Assembly: GCF_936927845.1 (NCBI RefSeq)
Contig: NZ_CAKZHV010000022.1
Location: 1 to 12,055 of the forward strand
Length of the DNA stretch: 12,055 nt
Direction: 5' to 3'
Source of the DNA: an uncultured Sphingomonas sp.
GTDB lineage: Bacteria > Pseudomonadota > Alphaproteobacteria > Sphingomonadales > Sphingomonadaceae
The notes beneath the pieces are model-generated. The model saw only the letters and a program-made list of their open reading frames with translations. It did not search any database and was not told where the DNA came from. The number at the start of each line of letters is the position of its first letter. Within the stretch, counting starts at the first letter, position 1. Position numbers and translations under genes: made by a program. Shown one piece after another: positions 7,315 to 12,055 of this stretch.

Positions 7315-8103
7315 ATGACATCGAGCGCGAACTTTGGCTGGGGCCTGATCGGCGGACTAGTCATTGCCTTGTCCGGCTGCGCCGCACCTGCCGTGCAGCC
7401 GCCACCTGTGGTCGCAACCCTGCCCCCGCCACCCCCGGTTATGCCGGCTGGCGGCTATGTCGGCATGAAGATCCCCGCCAAGCGCAGCGATGGCACTTAT
7501 GGCACACCCAATCTCGACAACACCGATCAGGCCGCTGTCTGGCATCTGCGCAATGCATTGAACGTCGCCGCGCTCGGCTGCGAGCAGGCGGGGGGCGGCG
7601 TGACCAAGCCTTACAATGCTTGGATCGTGACGCATGCTGCGGCACTCGACCGCTATTACCGCGCCTATATCCGCGAATGGCAGGAAACCGGCTGGGGTGA
7701 TTGGGAGCGTGTCTACGATGACAATCAGACACGCATCTACAATTTCTACGCCCAGCCGGCGATGCGGACGACCTTTTGCGCGGTGGCGCGCAAGGAGATC
7801 GTAGCGGTCAGCCAGGTCGCAGACGACGATCTACCCGCCTTTGCGCGAGCAGCGCTGCTACGGATCGACCGTCCGTTCGTGGAATTCTACGCGGCATTTG
7901 ATGCCTGGCGTAACTATTACGACCCGGCTCCACCACCGGTGGTGCGCACAATTGATGTACCTGAAGCTGCATCGGGCACGGTGGCCGAGCCGGTTGCGAC
8001 CGCGACCGTGACACCGAACAGCGTTGTCACGGTTGCGGCTGATGCTGAGACCGCGCCGGCTTCCTCGCCCGACCTCGCAACGCCTTCTACGCCACCCTCG
8101 TGA
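7315..8103 (+). CDS. Predicted lipoprotein of unknown function
   Basis: A 262-residue protein with a lipoprotein signal. A hydrophobic stretch (GLIGGLVIA, 10-18) precedes the lipobox LSGC with the lipidated C22, so it should be anchored in the envelope; A23 rather than Asp is compatible with outer-membrane sorting. A proline-rich linker (about 28-42) leads to a folded domain of about residues 45-202, rich in Trp and Tyr (VWHLRNALNVAALGC, YYRAYIREWQETGWGDWERVY, IYNFYAQPAMRTTFC, AFDAWRNYY), with C84 and C151 as possible disulfide partners. The C-terminal 55 or so residues are low-complexity Pro/Ala/Thr/Val. I do not recognise a catalytic motif; similar uncharacterised proteins seem to exist in sphingomonads. 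The ATG at 7315 has no strong ribosome site but lies just downstream of an EcfG-type promoter, suggesting expression during general stress. It appears monocistronic. Confidence 0.8.
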   Translation: MTSSANFGWGLIGGLVIALSGCAAPAVQPPPVVATLPPPPPVMPAGGYVGMKIPAKRSDGTYGTPNLDNTDQAAVWHLRNALNVAALGCEQAGGGVTKPYNAWIVTHAAALDRYYRAYIREWQETGWGDWERVYDDNQTRIYNFYAQPAMRTTFCAVARKEIVAVSQVADDDLPAFARAALLRIDRPFVEFYAAFDAWRNYYDPAPPPVVRTIDVPEAASGTVAEPVATATVTPNSVVTVAADAETAPASSPDLATPSTPPS

Positions 8104-8291
8104 TAACGGCGCGCGTCGCTCGATCGTAACGGGTTGTAGGGGCCTCCTGCGGCAGTTCGCCTACACCTCACGCGTGCCCACCCAAGCTCGCGGGAGTCAC
8201 AACGACACGCATACACCCTCGTGAATGACCCCTGATCCCGGCAGTGATTGATTATCTGAATCAATCCGATTTTCCGCTTTCGTTCCGCCTC

Positions 8292-8765
8292 ATGCCGACT
8301 CATAGAATTGTCATGCCGATCGCGCGTGAGCACCGCTGGTTGTACCCGATCGACTGGCGCGAGCTGTCCGCCTTTATCCGCTTTACGCGCGCACGGGGAC
8401 GGTGCGAGCATTGCCGGCGACCGCACGGGCGCGACGTGCTTCACCTGGGCGAAGGCTCGTGGTGGGACGAGGACACGGCACGCTGGCGCGACGGACGCGG
8501 GCGCGCGCTGCGTGGACTCGCCGCCCCGGCCGAGCTTGCCCGACGGACGCCGGGACTTGCAGGGATCGGCGCACCCGCGGCGCTCCAGGTCACGCGCGTG
8601 GTGCTGGCGAGCGCGCATTTGAACCACGACCCCGGCGACAACCGGCCGCGCAATCTCGCCGCGTTGTGCCAGCGCTGCCACATGCGCCATGACGCAAGCG
8701 AGCACCGCCGACGCCGCTGGCTGAACGCATTCCGCACACGCGCGATGGGCGACCTGTTCGCGTGA
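8292..8765 (+). CDS. Small HNH-like zinc-binding protein
   Basis: About 157 residues from the chosen start. Two CxxC knuckles, C38-C41 (RCEHC) and C126-C129 (CQRCH), bracket an insert that includes the motif SAHLNHDPGDNRPRNLAALCQRCH. The His-Asn-His cluster (H109, N111, H112), N121 and H130 resemble the beta-beta-alpha-metal core of HNH nucleases. Many bacterial genomes and phages carry such small proteins, annotated as hypothetical or HNH endonuclease; activity is unproven. The open frame starts with GTG at 8244, but family members begin near MPTHRIVMPIAREHRW, so ATG 8292 is preferred; ATG 8313 is also possible and none has a clear ribosome site. The basic tail (EHRRRRWLNAFRTRAMGDLF) would suit nucleic-acid binding. 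No terminase, restriction or toxin gene lies beside it. Confidence 0.75.
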   Translation: MPTHRIVMPIAREHRWLYPIDWRELSAFIRFTRARGRCEHCRRPHGRDVLHLGEGSWWDEDTARWRDGRGRALRGLAAPAELARRTPGLAGIGAPAALQVTRVVLASAHLNHDPGDNRPRNLAALCQRCHMRHDASEHRRRRWLNAFRTRAMGDLFA

Positions 8766-9074
8766 GTAGGTGCTGCGATTACACGCACTGTCCTGCTACT
8801 GCCTATACAGCAGGCTAGGTCAGATCAGCGGAGTTCGCTTCCTTTCCCAAGCGAGCGACATCACATGACAATTTTTCCAAATGCATGATGCGACGTGACC
8901 GCTGATTTGCGGCTTCCCCTCGGGCCACGCACTGGATCAGCAATCAATTGGTAGGAAAATACCCACGCCGGTGACCGGGTTTTCATGCTGCATCGGCCAC
9001 ATGTGCCCTTTTTGCCACTACCGTCTGGGGCGGCAATTGGCTAGTTCACGCACTCGCAGCAGTAAGTGTGTAAC
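8766..9074. other. Gene-free stretch upstream of the sugar transferase, 309 bp
   Basis: No coding or RNA gene recognised. It contains the hairpin at 8833-8856, a short A+T-rich patch (about 8864-8886) and a weak 6-bp inverted repeat, CCTGCT/AGCAGG, at 8792-8814. The promoter of the sugar transferase should be here, but I see no -35/-10 pair that I can defend and no EcfG-type match. Confidence 0.55.
8833..8856. terminator. Hairpin downstream of the HNH-like gene
   Basis: GTTCGCTT (8833-8840) pairs with AAGCGAGC (8849-8856), eight pairs including one G-U, around the 8-base loop CCTTTCCC. It is 68 bases past the HNH-like stop. The nearest T run (ATTTTT, 8871-8876) is about 15 bases beyond the stem, too far for a standard intrinsic terminator, so the role is uncertain. 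Confidence 0.25.
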
Positions 9075-10433
9075 ATGTTGGATACCACCGTGACAGGACA
9101 GCGGGTTTCGCTGAAGCGTCAGATACGGATGCGGCTTTACAGCGCTATCCTGCTTGTTGACGCAGCAGCGGTATCGCTGGGCTTCTGGCTGGCGCGCTAC
9201 CTGCAACCGGACACGTGGCAGGACACGCGTCCATTGGGACTGTTCGTCGCAACCATCGTCTTGTTCATGCTGCTGGAAATCCGCAATCTGCGGCCTTCGA
9301 CGCTCGAACAGTGGCTACGCGGCACCGCGGCAAGCCTGGCGTCGCTGATGGGCGCATTGCTGCTGGCGGTGTTCGTATCCTTCTGCCTCAATCGCGCCGC
9401 CTACGTGCCGCGGTTGTTCGCAGGCGGTTCGTTGCTGCTGTCGGGCACGCTGCTGATCCTGTTCCGCGCCCTTCTCGGCAGCATCGGGGAGCGCGCGCTC
9501 GGCGGGAGCGCGGTGTCGCGGCTGTTGGTGCTCGATGGCTTGGCCATCGACCTACCGCGCAACGTGGCGACGCTCGATGCGCGCCGGATCGATCCTGGCG
9601 CGGGGACGCCGCATCCGTACTTCCTCGATCGGCTGGCGCAGGCGCTGAAGGGCGTGGACGAAGCATTCATCGCCTGCGTGCCCGAGCGGCGCGCCTTCTG
9701 GGCCGTGACGATGAAGGGCAGCACGGTACGTACCGAATTGCTGGTGCCCGAACTCGATCAGTTCGGCGTCATCGGCAACAAGCATTTCGCCGGCATCGCC
9801 ACCGCGCTCGTCTCCACCGGTGCGCTGCCGATCCGCGAGCGCTTGATGAAGCGCATCCTCGACCTCGCCATTGTGATCCCCGCGATCATTGTGCTCGCCC
9901 CCCTTCTGCTCGCGGTGTTCATCGCAGTGAAGCTCGACAGTCCGGGTTCTGCCTTTTTCGTGCAGCCACGCGTCGGTTACGGCAACCGGCTGTTTCCGAT
10001 GTTCAAGTTCCGCAGCATGCGCGCCGAATTGTCAGATACCGCGGGCGCACAGTCGACCTCACGCGACGACAAGCGTGTGACGCGCGTCGGCAAGCTGATC
10101 CGCGCGACCAGCATCGACGAGTTGCCGCAACTGTTCAACATCCTGCGCGGCGACATGAGCTTCGTCGGCCCACGTCCACACGCGCTGGGGTCACTCGCGG
10201 GCGACCGGTTGTTCTGGGAGGTCGATCCCCGCTACCATCACCGCCACGCCTGCAAGCCTGGGCTGACCGGGCTCGCGCAGGTGCGCGGCTTTCGCGGTGC
10301 GACGCACCGGACCGAGGATCTGACCAACCGGCTCGACGCCGATCTCGAATATACCAACGACTGGAGCGTCGTACGCGACATCCAGATCCTCGTCGCAACC
10401 TTCAAGGTACTGGTCCACCGCAACGCCTTTTGA
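9075..10433 (+). CDS. Polyprenyl-phosphate sugar-1-phosphate transferase (exopolysaccharide initiation)
   Basis: An inner-membrane enzyme of the bacterial sugar transferase family (WcaJ/SpsB/PssY-like polyHPTs). It would move a sugar-1-phosphate, often glucose-1-phosphate, from a nucleotide sugar to undecaprenyl phosphate, the first step of exopolysaccharide repeat-unit assembly. Counting from ATG 9075 (452 residues), four N-terminal hydrophobic segments lie near 21-42, 54-68, 84-104 and 115-135, then a soluble linker, then a hydrophobic segment at about 262-286 leading into the catalytic domain. Catalytic-domain motifs are all present: KFRSMR (311-316), SIDELPQ with the Asp-Glu pair D348-E349, GDMSFVGPRP (359-368) and KPGLTGLAQVRGFRG (394-408). 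A GTG at 9066 is an alternative start. No glycosyltransferase, flippase or polymerase gene is nearby, so it may be an orphan or lie apart from its cluster. The sugar is not determinable here. Confidence 0.92.
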   Translation: MLDTTVTGQRVSLKRQIRMRLYSAILLVDAAAVSLGFWLARYLQPDTWQDTRPLGLFVATIVLFMLLEIRNLRPSTLEQWLRGTAASLASLMGALLLAVFVSFCLNRAAYVPRLFAGGSLLLSGTLLILFRALLGSIGERALGGSAVSRLLVLDGLAIDLPRNVATLDARRIDPGAGTPHPYFLDRLAQALKGVDEAFIACVPERRAFWAVTMKGSTVRTELLVPELDQFGVIGNKHFAGIATALVSTGALPIRERLMKRILDLAIVIPAIIVLAPLLLAVFIAVKLDSPGSAFFVQPRVGYGNRLFPMFKFRSMRAELSDTAGAQSTSRDDKRVTRVGKLIRATSIDELPQLFNILRGDMSFVGPRPHALGSLAGDRLFWEVDPRYHHRHACKPGLTGLAQVRGFRGATHRTEDLTNRLDADLEYTNDWSVVRDIQILVATFKVLVHRNAF

Positions 10434-10445
10434 GCGGCGTTGCGG
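10418..10445. terminator. Strong hairpin across the transferase stop codon
   Basis: CCGCAACGCC (10418-10427) pairs perfectly with GGCGTTGCGG (10436-10445) around an 8-base loop that holds the transferase TGA. It sits between convergent genes, 13 bases before the SDR stop. There is no T tract on either strand, so it could act as a bidirectional 3'-end or RNA-stabilising structure rather than a classical intrinsic terminator. Confidence 0.4.
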
Positions 10446-10458
10446 CGGAAGCCATCCC

Positions 10459-11262
10459 TTATGCTGGGATCGTGAACACCGACCCCGCATCAACGCGCAC
10501 GCCCGCGCCGGTGATGAAGCTCGCGCGTTCGGAACACAGGAAGGCGGCGACCGAGGCGACTTCCTCGGGGCGGCCGCGGCGGCCGAGCACCATGCCGGGG
10601 CGTTCTTCCTTCAGGAAGCTGTCGATCGCCTCGTCGAAGCTGGTGCCCTTCTCCTTCGCGCGCTTTTCCATCATCTTGTCGGTCATCGGCGTCGCGATGA
10701 AGGCGGGCGAGACGGTGTTGACCAGCACGTTGTCGCAGCCGTACGCCTTCGACAAACCTTTGGCCAAGCTCAGGATGCCGGCCTTGGACGCGCAATAGGC
10801 GAGCTCGTCGACATAGGGCTGCACCGCGTCCTCGGAGGCGAACAGCACGATCCGGCCCCAGCCCTTCGACTGCATGGCGGGGATCGCCTCGCGGCACATC
10901 CGCACCGCGCCCATCAGGTTGATGTCGAGCGTTTCCTGCCAGCCGGCGTCGTCGACCTCGAGGAAGTCGCCCGTCGCGCCGGTCACTCCCGCCGCGTTGA
11001 CGTAGATGTCAGGGTCGCCGAGGCGCTCGCGCACTTCCTGCCACAGCTTCTTCACCTCATCGGGCTTCTGCACGTCGGCCGCGACCGCGATCACCTCGCC
11101 GAGCGACGACAGTTCCTTCACCGCCTCGCCGATCGTGTTGTCGCCCTTGTCGGTGATCGCGACGCGGCACCCCGCCTCGAGCAGCAGCCGCGCGGTTTCC
11201 TTGCCCATGCCGGAATCGGCGCCGCTGACCAGCGCAGTACGGCCCTTGATACCCAGATCCAT
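10459..11262 (-). CDS. Short-chain dehydrogenase/reductase (SDR) oxidoreductase
   Basis: A 267-residue classical SDR: an NAD(P)-dependent oxidoreductase with substrate unknown. The cofactor motif SGADSGMG is at 13-20, with D38 at the end of the second strand and D63 in the AADV motif; NAAG is at 89-92. The catalytic tetrad is complete: N115 (INLMG), S143 (FASED), Y156 and K160 (YCASK). The C-terminus ITGAGVRVDAGSVFTI is normal for the class. The ATG at 11262 is well supported by an AAGGAG ribosome site, and the start overlaps the stop of the upstream hydrolase by one base (TGATG). They formed an operon whose upstream part is now removed by an insertion sequence, so this gene either relies on a promoter inside the IS elements or hydrolase remnant, or is silent. 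The coding sequence itself looks intact. Confidence 0.92.
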   Translation of the reverse strand: MDLGIKGRTALVSGADSGMGKETARLLLEAGCRVAITDKGDNTIGEAVKELSSLGEVIAVAADVQKPDEVKKLWQEVRERLGDPDIYVNAAGVTGATGDFLEVDDAGWQETLDINLMGAVRMCREAIPAMQSKGWGRIVLFASEDAVQPYVDELAYCASKAGILSLAKGLSKAYGCDNVLVNTVSPAFIATPMTDKMMEKRAKEKGTSFDEAIDSFLKEERPGMVLGRRGRPEEVASVAAFLCSERASFITGAGVRVDAGSVFTIPA

Positions 11263-11714
11263 CAACGCTCTCCTTTGAATGTCGTGTGTTCGACGTGACC
11301 CATGATCAGCGCGGCGAGTGCCTCGGGCTGTTCGTAGGGGATGAGGTGTGCGGCATCGGCGACCAGCTCGACGCGGGCGTGCGCGTAATGCGGCACGTTC
11401 AGGCGGCGCTGCGCATCCTCGCCCAAATCGCCGTCCTCGGCACCCGCGACGATCAGCGCGGGCGTGTCGATCACCCCTGCCCGCTCCGCCCAGTCCTCGC
11501 GGGCGCCCTCTTCCAGCCAGCCGCGCCACGCCGCGGGTGCGCTGCGGCGCACGTCGGCGATCGCCTGCTCGGCGAGCGGCTGCGGCAGGGCATGCGCGGT
11601 GTTGGCGGAGACGAACTTCTCGGCCTCTTTCTCGCTCGCGGCACCGTCCTCGAACCAGCCGAGCATCTCGGCGCGGCGCGCCTCGTCCATCGGCTCGGGC
11701 GCGGGCGGCGACGC
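11262..11714 (-). pseudogene. Alpha/beta hydrolase, C-terminal fragment cut by an IS element
   Basis: The last 150 codons of an alpha/beta-fold hydrolase. The fragment begins ASPPAPEPMDEARRAEMLGW, which in related proteins follows the strand after the nucleophile elbow. It then has the helical cap region, the strand TPALIVAGAEDGDL with the expected acidic catalytic residue (about residue 94 of the fragment), and DAAHLIPYEQPEAL with the catalytic His (about 123). The N-terminal half, including the oxyanion-hole HG motif and the GxSxG serine, is absent. The IS3-family end begins at 11715, exactly where hydrolase similarity ends. The internal ATG at 11690 is not a real start. The stop overlaps the SDR start, so the two genes formed an operon. 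The remnant cannot be a working hydrolase. The rest may lie on the far side of the nested insertions, outside the window. Confidence 0.8.
11270..11275 (-). promoter_or_regulatory. Shine-Dalgarno site of the minus-strand SDR
   Basis: AAGGAG on the minus strand, seven bases before the ATG at 11262, lies inside the last codons of the hydrolase fragment. It fixes the SDR start and argues against longer upstream readings of that frame. Confidence 0.8.
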
Positions 11715-11748
11715 TGAGCAGCCCCCACCGGGTGGTCCGGGTTGATAG

Positions 11749-12002
11749 TTAGTGCATTGTCGTCTCCGCCGCCATTGCCGGTCGGAGGTGGAGCGAAGCG
11801 GAACCGGAGGCCGGCAATGGCGGTGTCGCCGCTTCCGGGGCGGGTGGCCGATAGCCGAGGCTGCTGTGCGGTCGGGCAGTGTTGTAGTGACGCCGCCACG
11901 CCTCGATCAGCACCTTGGCTTCAGCGAGGCTGTAGAAGATCTCGCCGTTCAGCAGTTCATCCCGCAGCGAGCCGTTGAAGCTCTCGTTGTAGCCGTTCTC
12001 CC
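11749..12002 (-). pseudogene. IS3-family transposase OrfB, C-terminal fragment
   Basis: The frame has 83 complete residues ending in a TAA at 11751-11749. It begins ENGYNESFNGSLRDELLN, where the Glu of NESFNG is the last acid of the DDE triad. It continues through IFYSLAEAKVLIEAWRRHYN and RPHSSLGYRPPAPE, diagnostic of IS3-family OrfB ends. Upstream of the ENGY motif the frame changes abruptly and hits a stop; the usual PGSPW residues are missing because an IS66-family end begins at 12003. The transposase is therefore split, with its catalytic core elsewhere, and this copy should be inactive. Confidence 0.85.
11769..11823. repeat. Long inverted repeat inside the transposase 3' end
   Basis: CGCCATTGCCGG (11770-11781) and CCGGCAATGGCG (11811-11822) are perfect 12-base inverted repeats, extended by one further pair (11769 with 11823). 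They flank a 29-base spacer. The structure lies within the last 25 or so codons of OrfB, a region of low conservation, and could fold as a hairpin in mRNA. Confidence 0.6.
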
Positions 12003-12055
12003 GTAAGCGTCCGGTGACGGCGTCACCTCAAACGGGCCGGTAGTTCCACGGCAGC
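12003..12055 (-). mobile_element. IS66-family element, terminal end (partial)
   Basis: The sequence from 12003 starts GTAAGCGTCCGGTGACG, matching the GTAA start of IS66-family inverted repeats. An internal perfect hairpin GGTGAC/GTCACC lies at 12013-12027, directly after the transposase stop on the minus strand. The element interrupts IS3 OrfB between its Trp and Glu-Asn-Gly-Tyr codons. IS66 elements duplicate 8 bases, so GTTCTCCC (11995-12002) is the predicted target duplication. The element leaves the window at the right edge. Confidence 0.75.
12028..12055 (-). CDS. IS66-family transposase (TnpC), last eight codons
   Basis: Reading inward from the right edge, the frame gives LPWNYRPV followed by TGA. 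This matches the LLPWN-type C-terminal signature of IS66-family TnpC transposases. Only this tip is visible. The call rests on the motif together with the adjacent GTAA terminal repeat; alone it would be too short to identify. Confidence 0.65.

Larger units (their letters stand above)
11715..12002 (-). mobile_element. IS3-family element, OrfB-proximal end (partial)
   Basis: The element's terminus is placed at 11715, where TGAGCAGCCCCCACCGG begins with the TG typical of IS3-family ends, 34 bases outside the OrfB stop. It runs to 12002, where it is interrupted by an IS66-family element. The opposite end is not in the window, so the IR partner and the 3-4 bp target duplication cannot be checked. 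Confidence 0.7.

Noticed and set aside
9066..9074. GTG 9066 as the start of the sugar transferase, adding three residues.
   Set aside because: ATG 9075 is nearby and equally placed relative to the first membrane segment; neither has a strong ribosome site, so the ATG was preferred.
9215..10798. A 527-codon plus-strand open frame.
   Set aside because: It overlaps the sugar transferase in another frame and continues antisense into the SDR; it is Arg-rich with no recognisable motif.
11471..11899. A 142-codon minus-strand frame crossing the hydrolase/IS3 boundary, as if a fusion gene.
   Set aside because: It is out of frame with both the hydrolase fragment and OrfB on either side of the junction; the real frames are clear by motif.

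Overview
The window looks like chromosomal DNA of a sphingomonad (Alphaproteobacteria, Sphingomonadales). The evidence is high G+C, a sphingomonad-style TonB-dependent receptor, a periplasmic protein with a DIVVVG motif, a WcaJ/SpsB-like exopolysaccharide initiating transferase and one EcfG-type promoter. All functional calls are by recognition of motifs and family patterns; no database search was run.

Layout. (1) 68-3142 is a TonB-dependent receptor whose N-terminus (signal peptide, TonB box, start of the plug) is missing or lies left of the window; an in-frame stop sits just upstream. It ends in a textbook intrinsic terminator (3172-3201). (2) 3218-4198 is a Sel1/TPR-like plus prolyl-4-hydroxylase-type 2OG-Fe(II) oxygenase, converging tail to tail with (3) a minus-strand periplasmic TPR/TonB-C-like protein (4202-5368). 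(4) After a 295-bp divergent intergenic region come a PfpI/DJ-1 family protein (5664-6233) and, overlapping by one base (TGATG), a short-chain dehydrogenase (6233-6982) broken by a single in-frame TAG. (5) A lower-GC spacer holds a clean GGAAC-N17-CGTT promoter for a lipoprotein of unknown function (7315-8103). (6) A small CxxC/HNH-like protein (about 8292-8765) is followed by a 309-bp gene-free stretch and (7) the polyprenyl-phosphate sugar-1-phosphate transferase (9075-10433). (8) On the minus strand an SDR (10459-11262) is translationally coupled (TGATG again) to an upstream alpha/beta hydrolase that survives only as its C-terminal 150 codons. (9) The hydrolase is cut at about 11715 by an IS3-family element, which is itself cut at 12003 by an IS66-family element running off the right edge.

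How the genes work together. The receptor, the TonB-C-like protein and the lipoprotein are envelope proteins. The PfpI protein, the SDRs and the lipoprotein with an EcfG-type promoter suggest stress or redox housekeeping. The transferase would start an envelope polysaccharide, but no other polysaccharide gene is in the window. Gene decay is a theme: one nonsense-interrupted SDR, one IS-truncated hydrolase, one receptor without its N-terminus and one IS broken by another. I found no CRISPR array, tRNA, rRNA, phage module or recognisable defence system, and nothing that clearly amounts to a new biological system. The most informative signals are the EcfG-type promoter, the single amber codon, the nested insertion sequences, and the TonB-box-like motif in a non-receptor protein.
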